Of a stretch of 64,000 nucleotides of DNA, positions 33,340-43,193 are shown one piece after another. The position numbers and the translations under genes are program-made. Under the pieces are notes generated by a model that had not been told where the DNA came from, made no database searches, and was given only the letters and a program-made list of their open reading frames with translations. Position 1 is the stretch's first letter. Each line of letters opens with the position of its first letter. The DNA is from Chitinophagales bacterium (GTDB taxonomy: Bacteria; Bacteroidota; Bacteroidia; Chitinophagales; Chitinophagaceae), in assembly GCA_017303335.1 (NCBI GenBank), contig JAFLBK010000006.1:95253-159252 (forward strand), read 5' to 3'.

Positions 33340-35406
33340 ATGAAACAACCGATCCGCTTTTCCACGTCAATGTTCACAGGCTTTGCCGTACTGGCCATCT
33401 TTTTTTGCAAACCCGAAAATGCCGGAGCGCAAAGCCTGGCCGTGAACACCTCAGGCGCCACCGCCAGCGTATCATCCATACTGGATGTGAGCAGTACCAA
33501 TAAGGGAATCCTGATTCCGCGTGTGTCGTTAACGGGTACAGGCGATGTAACTACGATCGCCAGTCCGGCAACCAGTCTGCTGGTGTACAATACCTCCAGC
33601 GCCGGTGGATTGACCCCCGGTTACTATTACTGGAATGGAACGGCATGGGTAAGCGTTGCCTACACAACAACCTGGTTGCTTCGGGGAAACAGCGGTACTT
33701 CGGCCGCTACTCATTTCATCGGCACCACCGATAATGTGCCGCTGGTTTTTAAAGTGAATAACCAAAAGGCCGGGTTGATCGATGTGGCTCCCAATCTTTT
33801 TCTTGGCTACCAGGCAGGTTTGGCAAATACGGGAAATGAAAATACCGGCTTGGGTTACCAGGCACTTTACTCGAATAATACCGGAGGCGGTAACACGGCT
33901 ACGGGCACCTATGCGCTTGGGTTAAGCACAAGCGGCTCCGGCAATACGGCAACCGGCGCCTGGGCGCTTGCCTACAACCAGGCATCGTTTAATTCGGCAT
34001 TCGGCAATCTGGCTATGTCTCATGTTTCAACCGGCGAGAACAATTCGGCATTCGGCGCCTATTCGATGGACGGTTCGCCATTCATGACCGGAAGCGATAA
34101 CGTGGCCATGGGATACCTGGCCCTTACCAAAAATTTTGACGGCAATAAGAATGTTGCCCTGGGACGAGATGCCATGTATTTTAATACCAGTGGTAATGAA
34201 AATACGGGCATCGGGTATCAATCACTTTACCTGAATGGAACCGGCAATTACAATACGGCAACAGGTTCCCAGGCGATGAAGAACGTCGGCACCGGAAGTT
34301 ATAACGTGGCGAACGGATACCAGGCCCTGTTTAATGGCAGCGGATCGAATAATACGGCCATCGGTTACTCGGCCATGGCGGGCTCCGGAAGCGGTTCGTT
34401 CAATACGGCGGTTGGAGGAGAAGCGCTTCCGCTCAATTCGACCGGGTTTAATAATACGGCGCTTGGGTATCATACACTGGGCGAAAACAGCACAGGGAAT
34501 TACAATACGGCTGTGGGAAGAGACGCCTTACGGTCGAATCATATTGGCAGTTATAATGTGGGCATCGGGTACAATGCACTGATCAACGATAACAACGACG
34601 GTAATACCGCGGTGGGAACAAACAGCGGTATGAATGCCAGCAATGGTACCAACTGCACCTTCATCGGTTACCAGGCAGGGGTGAGCTCAAGTAGCCTGAC
34701 CAATGCAACGGCCATTGGCGCCAATGCAGTTGTTGCAGCCAGCAACAGTTTGGTGCTGGGAGATTATACCAACATCAGTGTGGGCATCGGCATCACCGCT
34801 CCATTGGATGTGTTGCATGTAAAAGGCATCGGCGAACACCAGGTTACCATCGAAGCCTATGCCTTGCCCGTTGGATTGCTCTTTAAAGAAGCGGGCGCCG
34901 ACGCGGCACGCATCCAGCATCACGGAAGCGGAAGTTATTTGCAGATACAAGACTATACAGCCGGATGGTTCGAAACAGGACTTGTCATCAACCAGGGAAG
35001 TGTTGGGATCGGTACCACCGGACCAACCGCCAAGCTTTCGGTGAACGGTACGGCCAATAATATTACCGGCAGCTGGGCTATCTTTTCCGACGAGCGTATT
35101 AAAAAAGTCAATGACGGGTTTACGGACGGATTGAATGTGATCCGGAAGATCAGGCCTGTTCTGTTTACCTACAACGATAAGGCCCCTTTTAAAAATACCG
35201 ATGTGCAAGTGGGTGTTGTGGCGCAGGAGTTGGAGAAAATAGCCCCTTACATGGTAACGAAAAAGAAGTACGGCGATTTTACCGACCTGCGGGAGGTGAA
35301 CAACCAGGCCTATGTATTCCTGCTCATCAATGCGGTGAATGAACAACAAAATAAGATCGAGGAATTGGAAAAAAAGCTGAAAGAACTTAGCTTGAAACTG
35401 AAATAG
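33340..35406 (+). CDS. fibre-like surface protein with S74 intramolecular chaperone domain
   Basis: A 688-residue exported protein with signal peptide 1-30 (cut near NAGA-Q). A region near 30-130 has SVSSILDVSSTNKGILIPRV, common in Bacteroidota fibre-like proteins. About 20 degenerate repeats of the type NTAxGxxAL (about 160-460) resemble the beta-roll of YadA-like trimeric heads. The C-end has a peptidase S74 domain (SDERIKK, then VGVVAQELEKI) and a coiled-coil tail (NKIEELEKKLKEL). In phage fibres S74 cleaves itself after trimer assembly; cleavage here is an inference. Confidence 0.85.
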   Translation: MKQPIRFSTSMFTGFAVLAIFFCKPENAGAQSLAVNTSGATASVSSILDVSSTNKGILIPRVSLTGTGDVTTIASPATSLLVYNTSSAGGLTPGYYYWNGTAWVSVAYTTTWLLRGNSGTSAATHFIGTTDNVPLVFKVNNQKAGLIDVAPNLFLGYQAGLANTGNENTGLGYQALYSNNTGGGNTATGTYALGLSTSGSGNTATGAWALAYNQASFNSAFGNLAMSHVSTGENNSAFGAYSMDGSPFMTGSDNVAMGYLALTKNFDGNKNVALGRDAMYFNTSGNENTGIGYQSLYLNGTGNYNTATGSQAMKNVGTGSYNVANGYQALFNGSGSNNTAIGYSAMAGSGSGSFNTAVGGEALPLNSTGFNNTALGYHTLGENSTGNYNTAVGRDALRSNHIGSYNVGIGYNALINDNNDGNTAVGTNSGMNASNGTNCTFIGYQAGVSSSSLTNATAIGANAVVAASNSLVLGDYTNISVGIGITAPLDVLHVKGIGEHQVTIEAYALPVGLLFKEAGADAARIQHHGSGSYLQIQDYTAGWFETGLVINQGSVGIGTTGPTAKLSVNGTANNITGSWAIFSDERIKKVNDGFTDGLNVIRKIRPVLFTYNDKAPFKNTDVQVGVVAQELEKIAPYMVTKKKYGDFTDLREVNNQAYVFLLINAVNEQQNKIEELEKKLKELSLKLK

Positions 35407-35412
35407 GATCTG

Positions 35413-36228
35413 ATGAAATTTTTTCTTACCCTTTTAGCAGGCATTTTTTTTACAGGCATTACCAACGCTGCTACCGTCGATACAATCGCTATCTACAGCA
35501 ACAGCATGCACAAGGATCTGAAGGCCGTCGTAATAAAACCCGACAGTTATAAAAAGCAATCGAACCGCTTTCCGGTGGTCTACCTCCTGCACGGGTACGA
35601 TGGCTGGTACAGCAACTGGATCATCCGGGAACCGAAACTGAAGGAATATGCCGATGCCTGGCAACTGATCATTGTTTGCCCGGACGGAGCCAGGAGCAGT
35701 TGGTATTTCAATAGTCCACTCGACAGCAATTACCGGTACGAAACCTATATCGCCGTGGAAGTGGTGCGTGACATTGACCGGCGTTACCGCACCATCGCCG
35801 ATGGAAAACACCGGGCCATCACCGGCTTAAGCATGGGCGGACATGGCGCCTTCTACCTGGCCCTGCGCCACCCGGATACCTTCGGCGCAGCCGGCAGTAT
35901 GAGTGGTGGACTGGATATGAAGGAAGTCGGCTATCGGTTCGACGTGCCCTTGCGCATCGGTGATACGTTATCGTACCCGCAAAACTGGATCGATTACTCG
36001 GTAACCGGTATGATCGCAAAATATGCGGGCACGCAGGTGACACTCATCTTCGATTGCGGCACCGGCGATTTCTTCATCGGCAGTAACCGAAAGCTGCACC
36101 AGGAAATGCTCCGGCTGAAGATACCGCACGAATACACCGAAAGGCCGGGCACACACAGCTGGGATTACTGGAAGAATTCGGTCTCCTATCAACTGTACTT
36201 CTTCCGCAATTTCTTCAAGAAAGGGTAG
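35413..36228 (+). CDS. exported esterase (alpha/beta hydrolase, esterase D-like)
   Basis: A 271-residue hydrolase with signal peptide 1-19. The nucleophile elbow is GLSMGG with Ser140. The oxyanion-side segment is LLHGYDGWYSNW, and a C-terminal His is offered by GTHSWDYW. Similar to feruloyl- or acetyl-xylan-esterase-like Bacteroidota enzymes. It starts 6 bp after the fibre-like gene and lies before the GH97 gene, which favours a glycan-related substrate; the substrate is not known. Confidence 0.87.
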   Translation: MKFFLTLLAGIFFTGITNAATVDTIAIYSNSMHKDLKAVVIKPDSYKKQSNRFPVVYLLHGYDGWYSNWIIREPKLKEYADAWQLIIVCPDGARSSWYFNSPLDSNYRYETYIAVEVVRDIDRRYRTIADGKHRAITGLSMGGHGAFYLALRHPDTFGAAGSMSGGLDMKEVGYRFDVPLRIGDTLSYPQNWIDYSVTGMIAKYAGTQVTLIFDCGTGDFFIGSNRKLHQEMLRLKIPHEYTERPGTHSWDYWKNSVSYQLYFFRNFFKKG

Positions 36229-36231
36229 TCG

Positions 36232-36248
36232 TGTGTAAATTTTACACA
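36232..36248. promoter_or_regulatory. palindromic operator candidate upstream of GH97 gene
   Basis: A perfect inverted repeat, TGTGTAAA-T-TTTACACA, lies 36 bp before the GH97 start. A weak -7 box (TAGATTTA) lies between. Its size and symmetry suit a dimeric regulator, such as a Crp-like protein. Confidence 0.5.
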
Positions 36249-36283
36249 TTAATGTATTAGATTTATGCCCTAAAACGACTGAC

Positions 36284-38419
36284 ATGCTATTCAAGAAAGT
36301 TCTGCTTGCCGCATTTGTTTCTCTCGCTGTTTGTTCCCTGCAGGCCCAACGCACCACCCTCAGTTCGCCCGATAAAAACCTTCAACTGGCTTTCTGGCTG
36401 AATGACAAGGGTACGGCTATGTACGAACTCAGTTATAAAGGGAAAGCGGTCATACTTCCTTCTTCATTAGGATTTGATCTGAAAAAGACCTACGACGATT
36501 CGCCCCTGCCAACGCTGAAGGAGGGACTGACCGTTACCTCCGCCACACAAACCAGCAATGATACAAAATGGAAACCGGTATGGGGCGACGTAAAAGAGAT
36601 ACGCGATAACTACAGCCAGCTTTCGGTTTCACTTTCGCAGAAAGGCGACAAAGCCATCCAGTTCAATGTCATCTTCAAACTGTTCAACGACGGACTCGGA
36701 TTTCGCTTCGAATTCCCGGAACAAAAGAATATCCAGCACTTCATCATCAAGGAAGAAGCCACCCAGTTTCACCTGGCCGGTGACCATAAGGCTTTCTGGA
36801 TACCCGGCGATTTCGACAGCAACGAATTCAATCCCAATACCAGTAAACTGAGCGAGGTTAATTCAGAAGACCCGAAGTTCGCGGCCAATATTTATGCGCA
36901 TACGTTCTTCGATAAGAACGCGACCCAAACGCCGCTGATGATGAAATCGAACGACGGCCTCTACATCAATATCCACGAAGCGGCGCTGGTGAATTATCCC
37001 GCTATGAACCTGCTCGTGGATAAATCCACCAACACACTCACGTCGGTACTGGTGCCCGATGCGCTTGGTAATAGGGCCTACCTGCAAACGCCGGCCAAAA
37101 CCCCCTGGCGTACGATCATCGTTTCCGATAAGGCTACGGATATCCTCGCCTCGCATACCATACTAAACCTCAACGATCCTTCGGTGATCAAGGATCCCTC
37201 CTGGATCAAGCCAACGAAGTATGTGGGTGTTTGGTGGGAGATGCACATCGGTAAATCCACCTGGGATTATGCCGGCAGCATGAATGCCACCAGTTTTGAC
37301 GCGGCCGGACTGAAGCCAACTGGCAAGCACGGCGCCACCACGGCCAATGTAAAACGCTACATCGACTTCGCCGCCAAACACGGTTTCGACGGCGTGCTGG
37401 TGGAAGGATGGAACACCGGCTGGGAAGATTGGTTCGGGCAATTCAAGGAAAATGTGTTCGACTTCGTTACGCCTTATCCCGATTTTGATGTGAAGGAACT
37501 GCAGCGTTACGCCGCTTCCAAAAAAGTAAAGATCATCATGCACCACGAAACATCGGCTTCGGTGAGCAACTACGAGCGCCAGATGGATACGGCCTACCGT
37601 TTCATGAAGAAATTCGGATACGATGCCGTGAAGACCGGTTATGTAGGGCATATCATTCCACGCGGCGAACACCACGACGGGCAGTGGATGGTGAATCACT
37701 ATGTGCGGGTGGCTAAGAAAACCGCCGACTATAAGATCATGCTCGATGCACACGAACCGGTACGGCCAACCGGATTAAGCAGAACCTATCCAAACTGGCT
37801 GGCCTGCGAAGCCGCCCGGGGGATGGAATTCAATGCCTGGAGCGACGGCAACCGCCCGGAGCATGACGTGATACTGCCCTTTACCCGTTTCATGGGTGGC
37901 CCCATGGATTATACGCCGGGTATCTTCCAGCTCGATCTGAGCTATTGGGATAAGAACAAGAAAGAAACGATTCATACCACCCTGGCCAAACAACTGGCTT
38001 TGTACGTGACCATCTGCAGTCCGCTCCAAATGGCGGCCGACCTCCCTGAATCTTATGAAAAGAAACTGGATGCCTTCCAGTTCATCAAAGATGTTGCGGT
38101 GGATTGGGACGACAGCAAATACCTCGAAGCCGAACCCGGCGATTACATTACCGTGGCCCGAAAAGCAAAGGGTAAAGAAAACTGGTTCCTCGGCGCCATC
38201 ACCGATGAAAATGCACGCACCGCTACCGCGGATCTGGGTTTCCTGGAACCCGGGAAAAAATATACGGCCACGATCTATGCCGATGCGGACGACGCCAGCT
38301 ACGATAAAAACGCGGCAGCGTACAAGATCAGTAAGCAGGTGGTAGACAGTAAAACGGTACTGAGCCTGAAACTGGCTCCAGGCGGTGGATGCGCTGTAAG
38401 CCTGGTGCCCATCAAATAA
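36284..38419 (+). CDS. glycoside hydrolase family 97 (SusB-like)
   Basis: A 711-residue exported enzyme: signal peptide 1-21, GH97 N-domain (about 25-290), catalytic barrel (about 300-590) and C-domain (about 600-711). Probable catalytic acidic residues lie in MHHETS (Glu at about 422), DAHEPVRPTG (Glu at about 491) and ARGMEFNAW (Glu at about 515). The first of these Glu fits the inverting alpha-glucosidase subgroup rather than the retaining alpha-galactosidase one; this assignment is from memory. It may be controlled through the operator at 36232. Confidence 0.93.
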   Translation: MLFKKVLLAAFVSLAVCSLQAQRTTLSSPDKNLQLAFWLNDKGTAMYELSYKGKAVILPSSLGFDLKKTYDDSPLPTLKEGLTVTSATQTSNDTKWKPVWGDVKEIRDNYSQLSVSLSQKGDKAIQFNVIFKLFNDGLGFRFEFPEQKNIQHFIIKEEATQFHLAGDHKAFWIPGDFDSNEFNPNTSKLSEVNSEDPKFAANIYAHTFFDKNATQTPLMMKSNDGLYINIHEAALVNYPAMNLLVDKSTNTLTSVLVPDALGNRAYLQTPAKTPWRTIIVSDKATDILASHTILNLNDPSVIKDPSWIKPTKYVGVWWEMHIGKSTWDYAGSMNATSFDAAGLKPTGKHGATTANVKRYIDFAAKHGFDGVLVEGWNTGWEDWFGQFKENVFDFVTPYPDFDVKELQRYAASKKVKIIMHHETSASVSNYERQMDTAYRFMKKFGYDAVKTGYVGHIIPRGEHHDGQWMVNHYVRVAKKTADYKIMLDAHEPVRPTGLSRTYPNWLACEAARGMEFNAWSDGNRPEHDVILPFTRFMGGPMDYTPGIFQLDLSYWDKNKKETIHTTLAKQLALYVTICSPLQMAADLPESYEKKLDAFQFIKDVAVDWDDSKYLEAEPGDYITVARKAKGKENWFLGAITDENARTATADLGFLEPGKKYTATIYADADDASYDKNAAAYKISKQVVDSKTVLSLKLAPGGGCAVSLVPIK

Positions 38420-38444
38420 GCGTTTTTAATTTTGAGTATAGAAA

Positions 38445-38472
38445 AACTCCGGTGTATGCCGGAGTTTTTTTA
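38445..38472. terminator. bidirectional terminator between GH97 and MORN-repeat genes
   Basis: The stem AACTCCGG / CCGGAGTT with loop TGTATG has T runs on both sides, between convergent genes. Confidence 0.9.
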
Positions 38473-38507
38473 TTGGATAGATGCGATATATGGTATTGTA
38501 TTTCTGA

Positions 38508-39200
38508 TTACCCACCCGTAGTCCTTCCATCCCTGACCACTTTCTTTTTCCCTTTGTTCTTCTTCTCCCATTCGATCATCTCGGGTGTTTTTTCCACCTT
38601 CTTGTTTTTATCAGGAGTTACCGTGGGCGCTTTTACGGCATCACCGCCGGGTTTTTCGAGGTGGCCCTTGAAATAGGTTTCGGTGCGTATCAGTCGCCCG
38701 CCCGCCATGGGATCATAAAATTTCCATTCCCCGTGCTTAACGCTGTATTGTTCCGCTTTTACGATCTTGTAATCCACGATCTCGTTGTTGCCATCGCCGT
38801 ATACCGGGATGGTATCATAGGGCGATTCGGGATCATAACCCAGCCAGGATTCCTCCCGGTATAATTCGCCGAGGTATGTATAATATTGCTGGATGCCGTG
38901 CTTGCCGCCAAGTTTATAATGCTCCACCCCGATCAGGTCGCCGTTGAGGTTGTAGATACGCCAGACACCCTCTTTCTTATCATTCTTGAAAACCCCTTCT
39001 TCTTCATACCCGGGCTCGCCCCGCACTTCATCCACATGTATCACCCACTTACCCTGTTTAAGCCCTTTGTTATCGATGGCATTGAGGGTATCGCCTGTTT
39101 CGGAAAGTTTATATGTTTTGTACTGGGCGGCTCCATTCATCAAAAACAAAAACTGGATGATGCCCACAAGCCACAATTGCCGTATTTTTAAAATCTGCAT
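38508..39200 (-). CDS. exported MORN-variant/YwqK-like repeat protein
   Basis: A 230-residue protein starting at ATG 39200 with a signal-like segment (about 7-25, NGAA-Q). At least four MORN-like or YwqK-like turns are visible: NKGLKQGKWVIH, FKNDKKEGVWRIYNLNG, YKLGGKHGIQQYY and KHGEWKFYDPMAGG. The Lys-rich tail (about 195-230) is low complexity. YwqK is called an antitoxin in some annotations, but no toxin gene lies nearby. Confidence 0.75.
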   Translation of the reverse strand: MQILKIRQLWLVGIIQFLFLMNGAAQYKTYKLSETGDTLNAIDNKGLKQGKWVIHVDEVRGEPGYEEEGVFKNDKKEGVWRIYNLNGDLIGVEHYKLGGKHGIQQYYTYLGELYREESWLGYDPESPYDTIPVYGDGNNEIVDYKIVKAEQYSVKHGEWKFYDPMAGGRLIRTETYFKGHLEKPGGDAVKAPTVTPDKNKKVEKTPEMIEWEKKNKGKKKVVRDGRTTGG

Positions 39201-39240
39201 AATCGTGCATTTAGTGTTTTTCATACCAAAACCTGCTATC

Positions 39241-41742
39241 ATGAAACAGTACGTCAAATTTACGCTAATCCTCTTTCTGTCAATTGTTAATTACGCCACG
39301 GGCCAGGTGAAACCGAGCACCACCGCTGAAAGAATGAACGGATTGCAGAAAAGAAAATTGCTGGAGGAGAAGACTGTTTTGAACGATATCAAATTCCGCA
39401 ATGTAGGCCCCAGCATCATGAGCGGCCGGGTGGTGGATATCGACGTGAACCCCGCCGACCCGACGGAGTTTTATGTGGCCTATGCCACCGGGGGACTCTG
39501 GTACAGCACCAATAACGGACAGAGTCTTGTTCCCATCTTCGATAAAGAAAATGCCCTGGGCATCGGCGATATCGCCGTGAACTGGCAAACCCGTACCATC
39601 TGGATCGGTACCGGCGAGGCTAACAGCAGCCGCTCTTCCTATGCCGGGTTGGGTGTATACAAGAGTGCCGACAATGGAAAGAACTGGGAGTATCTTGGCT
39701 TGCCCGAGAGTCACCACATCGGCAAAGTCGTTCTTCATCCTGCGGATAACAATACCGCCTGGGTGGCGGTGCTGGGTCACCTGTACTCACCCAATAAGGA
39801 AAGAGGTGTTTACAAGACCACCGATGGGGGTAAAACCTGGAAACAGACCCTGTATGTAGATGATAATACGGGCGCCATTGATATGGACATCAACCCGAAA
39901 AACCCGGATGAACTTTACGCAAGCATGTGGTATCGTACACGGCGTGCCTGGAATTTTGAAGAGAGCGGAAAAACGTCGGGCATTTATAAGAGCACCGATG
40001 GCGGTAATACCTGGAAACTGCTGACCACAGCCGGAAGCGGTTTTGCAACGGGTAATGGCGTCGGAAGGATCGGTGTGGCGGTATTTGCAGCGAATCCCAA
40101 TATCATTTACGCCACGCTCGATAACCAGGATCATCGCCCGGATACGGGGGTGAAAAAGACCGACTCGAATTATGTGCTGAAGAATTTCAAGGACCTTACG
40201 AAAGAGGCCTTCCTGGCGCTCGACGATAACAAACTGGATACCTTCCTCAAAAAGAACGGATTTCCCGAAAAGTACAAAGCCGCATCGGTGAAAGAGATGG
40301 TGCGTACCGACAAAGTGAAACCCACCGCCGTATACGACTATCTTTTTGACGCCAACACGGCCTTGTTCGAAACGCCGATCATCGGCTGCGAGATCTACCG
40401 GAGTGATGATGCCGGCCTGAGCTGGAAAAAAGTAAATACCAAAGAACTGAATCTCTATAATACCTATGGCTATTATTTCGGCAAGATATCGGTAAGCGCC
40501 ACCAATGAAAATAAAGTGGTGATCAGCGGGTTCAGCCTGATGCTAAGCGAAGACGGAGGTAAAACATTCAAATCAACCGATAACGACGCCACGCATGCCG
40601 ACTGGCACGGCTGCTGGATGAACCCCGCCCGTGATGGACACTGGGTAGCCGGCAACGACGGCGGTTGCAATATTACCTACGACAACGGTAAACACTGGTT
40701 CAAAGCGAATACGCCTTCGGTTGGTCAGTTTTACAAGATTACCGTGGATGACGCGAAACCTTACAATATCTACGGCGGTTTGCAGGATAACGGAACCTGG
40801 TTCGGACCATCCAACGCTAAAGACATTGACCAATGGGATTATGAAGGAAGCTATCCCTGGAAACAGATCGGCGGCGGCGACGGCATGCAGGTGGAAGTGG
40901 ATACACGGGATAACAAAACAGCGTACACCGGTTCGCAGTTTGGTTTTTATGGAAGACGGAATACCGATGGAGGCAGGGGCATGTCCATCTACCCGCGGAA
41001 CGAACTCGGTGAACCCAAACTACGCTTCAACTGGCAAACGCCCATCTGGCTGAGCAAACACAACCAGGATGTATTTTATTACGGAACAAATAAGTTCCAC
41101 CGGAGCCTGCAAAAAGGAGAAAAAATGGAAGCGCTCAGCGCCGACCTGACCAATGGCGCTAGGGAGGGAGATATCCCCTTTGGAACCGCTACCACCATTG
41201 CCGAATCGTCTTTAAAATTCGGGCTGGTCTATTTCGGCACCGACGATGGAAATATCCAGGTGACCAGGGACGGTGGATATACCTGGACAAAGATCAGCGG
41301 CAGTTTGCCCAAGCAGGTGCAGGGAATGTATGTGAGTCGTGTTGCGCCTTCTGCCTACAAAGAAGGAAGGGTGTATGTAACGCTGAACGCATACCGCAAC
41401 GATAATTTCGGGGCATACCTTTTTGTGAGCGAGGATTATGGAACAACCTGGATGGCCCTGGGCGCCGACCTGCCCGCTGAACCGCTCAATGTGGTGAAAG
41501 AAGATCCCAAAAAAGAGAATATCATTTATGTAGGAAGCGATAATGGATTGTATGCTTCCTTCGATATGGGCAAAACATTCATGCCGCTCGATAAGAACCT
41601 TCCCCGGGTACCGGTGCATGATATCGCCATCCAGCAACGCGATAATGAAATGGTCATCGGCACGCATGGCCGCAGCATTTATGTAACCAAACTGGAAGCG
41701 ATCCAGAAAGCGTATGATAAAACGGCGGGAGAGAAGAAATAA
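39241..41742 (+). CDS. exported BNR/sortilin-like beta-propeller protein
   Basis: An 833-residue protein starting at ATG 39241 with a signal peptide (1-20, cut after ATG-Q). Asp-box/BNR motifs recur: SADNGKNW, TTDGGKTW, STDGGNTW, SEDGGKTF, TRDGGYTW, SEDYGTTW. They indicate one or two propellers of the VPS10/sortilin or glycosyl-hydrolase-like type. The family is frequent in Bacteroidota and often annotated as glycosyl hydrolase, without proven activity. It is divergent from the MORN-type gene across 40 bp. Confidence 0.88.
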   Translation: MKQYVKFTLILFLSIVNYATGQVKPSTTAERMNGLQKRKLLEEKTVLNDIKFRNVGPSIMSGRVVDIDVNPADPTEFYVAYATGGLWYSTNNGQSLVPIFDKENALGIGDIAVNWQTRTIWIGTGEANSSRSSYAGLGVYKSADNGKNWEYLGLPESHHIGKVVLHPADNNTAWVAVLGHLYSPNKERGVYKTTDGGKTWKQTLYVDDNTGAIDMDINPKNPDELYASMWYRTRRAWNFEESGKTSGIYKSTDGGNTWKLLTTAGSGFATGNGVGRIGVAVFAANPNIIYATLDNQDHRPDTGVKKTDSNYVLKNFKDLTKEAFLALDDNKLDTFLKKNGFPEKYKAASVKEMVRTDKVKPTAVYDYLFDANTALFETPIIGCEIYRSDDAGLSWKKVNTKELNLYNTYGYYFGKISVSATNENKVVISGFSLMLSEDGGKTFKSTDNDATHADWHGCWMNPARDGHWVAGNDGGCNITYDNGKHWFKANTPSVGQFYKITVDDAKPYNIYGGLQDNGTWFGPSNAKDIDQWDYEGSYPWKQIGGGDGMQVEVDTRDNKTAYTGSQFGFYGRRNTDGGRGMSIYPRNELGEPKLRFNWQTPIWLSKHNQDVFYYGTNKFHRSLQKGEKMEALSADLTNGAREGDIPFGTATTIAESSLKFGLVYFGTDDGNIQVTRDGGYTWTKISGSLPKQVQGMYVSRVAPSAYKEGRVYVTLNAYRNDNFGAYLFVSEDYGTTWMALGADLPAEPLNVVKEDPKKENIIYVGSDNGLYASFDMGKTFMPLDKNLPRVPVHDIAIQQRDNEMVIGTHGRSIYVTKLEAIQKAYDKTAGEKK

Positions 41743-41801
41743 AGTAGTGGTTGGCGGGGTTTCCTGATTCCCTTCGTAGCTTCGCCAAAAAATCTACACG
41801 A

Positions 41802-42059
41802 ATGGAACTGAAAACATTATTTGAAAAAGCGGTAACGGAAAGCAAGGCATTGTCGGAAAAGCCCTCAAATGAAACACTGCTGCAATTGTATTCGCTCTAT
41901 AAACAATCCACCGAAGGCGATGTAAAAGGAGAGGCTCCTTCCAATCCCTTCGATTTTGTGAACAAAGCAAAATACGATGCCTGGGCCTCGCTGCAGGGTA
42001 AACCCTCCGAAGATGCCATGAAGGAATATGTAGACTTGGTAAACAAACTCAAAGGCTGA
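41802..42059 (+). CDS. acyl-CoA-binding protein
   Basis: An 85-residue four-helix ACBP starting at ATG 41802. The ligand motif YKQSTEGDV (about 33-41) and the helix KYDAWASLQGKPSEDAMKEYV (continuing to about 78) match eukaryotic and bacterial ACBPs. It binds medium and long acyl-CoA esters in the cytoplasm. It starts 59 bp after the BNR gene and 12 bp before the Nif3 gene. Confidence 0.93.
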   Translation: MELKTLFEKAVTESKALSEKPSNETLLQLYSLYKQSTEGDVKGEAPSNPFDFVNKAKYDAWASLQGKPSEDAMKEYVDLVNKLKG

Positions 42060-42071
42060 TCCTCGATAGCG

Positions 42072-43169
42072 ATGAAGATACAGGACATGATCACGGTACT
42101 GGAGTCGATCGCTCCGCCCTCCCTGCAGGAAGGCTATGATAATGCCGGTTTACTCACCGGGCAGCCCGGCTGGGATTGCAGCGGTGTACTCGTAACCCTG
42201 GACGCCACCGAAGCCGTGATACAGGAAGCCATCGAAAAGAAATGCAACCTGGTGGTGGCTCATCATCCCATCATTTTTGGCGGATTGAAAAAGATCAACG
42301 GCAAGAACTATGTGGAGCGTACCGTGATCGCCGCGATCAAACATGATATCGCCATCTACGCCATTCATACCAACCTCGATAACGTGTTGAATGGGGTAAA
42401 CGCCATGATCGCCGATACGATCGGGCTGGTGAACAGGGCGGTACTGCAGCCCAAAAGTTCTACCTTAAAAAAGCTCTACAGCTTTGTGCCAGGCAGTCAT
42501 GCCGAGCAGGTACGCTCAGCGGTTTTCGCCGCCGGCGCCGGGCATATCGGCAACTACAGTGAATGCAGTTTCAACGCTCCCGGACAAGGAACGTTTAAAG
42601 CAGGCGAGGGAGCCACTCCCTTTGTGGGCAAACAAGGTGAGCGACATACCGAAGAAGAGATTAAAATAGAGGTGATCTTCCCCGCCTGGCTGGAAAAAAA
42701 GATCATCATCGCCCTCCTGGCTGCTCATCCCTACGAGGAAGTGGCCTACGATATTATTTCCCTCGACAATGAAAACCAAGCAATTGGAAGCGGTTTGGTG
42801 GGCGAGTTGGCGACCCCCCTGGCAGAAGAGGCTTTTTTGCAGCTTCTCAAATCCCGTTTTGGCTTATCAGTCATCCGGCACACGGCCTTGCTGGGCAGAC
42901 CGGTCCAGAAAATAGCCCTTTGCGGGGGCGCCGGAGCCTTCTTGGCAGACGCTGCGAGAGCGGCAGGGGCCGACTTCTACATAACCAGCGATATCAAATA
43001 CCACGAGTTCTTCGACGCCGAGGACAGGCTCGTGATCGCCGATATCGGTCACTACGAAAGCGAACAGTTCACCACGGAGCTTTTGTTTGCCATTTTGACC
43101 CAAAAATTCCCTACCTTTGCCGTCCTTAAAACAGGGGTAAAAACCAACCCGGTACGCTACTTCCTGTAA
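42072..43169 (+). CDS. Nif3-like dinuclear metal-centre protein
   Basis: A 365-residue NIF3/YqfO-type protein with an inserted PII-like domain in the middle (about 130-235). Metal ligands lie in VVAHHPIIFGGLKK, IYAIHTNLDN and DIGHYESE. The family forms toroidal hexamers; a GTP cyclohydrolase I type 2 label exists, but the function remains uncertain. It precedes the zinc-ribbon coiled-coil gene by 24 bp, a common pairing. Confidence 0.93.
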   Translation: MKIQDMITVLESIAPPSLQEGYDNAGLLTGQPGWDCSGVLVTLDATEAVIQEAIEKKCNLVVAHHPIIFGGLKKINGKNYVERTVIAAIKHDIAIYAIHTNLDNVLNGVNAMIADTIGLVNRAVLQPKSSTLKKLYSFVPGSHAEQVRSAVFAAGAGHIGNYSECSFNAPGQGTFKAGEGATPFVGKQGERHTEEEIKIEVIFPAWLEKKIIIALLAAHPYEEVAYDIISLDNENQAIGSGLVGELATPLAEEAFLQLLKSRFGLSVIRHTALLGRPVQKIALCGGAGAFLADAARAAGADFYITSDIKYHEFFDAEDRLVIADIGHYESEQFTTELLFAILTQKFPTFAVLKTGVKTNPVRYFL

Positions 43170-43193
43170 TTATTAAAAGTAAATTTCTACTAC

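Noticed and set aside
33340..35406. Prophage tail-fibre region
   Set aside because: Only the S74 domain is phage-like; the protein has a signal peptide and all neighbours are chromosomal envelope or glycan genes.
38508..39200. Antitoxin of a toxin-antitoxin pair (YwqK label)
   Set aside because: The protein is exported with MORN-like repeats and no toxin-type gene is adjacent.
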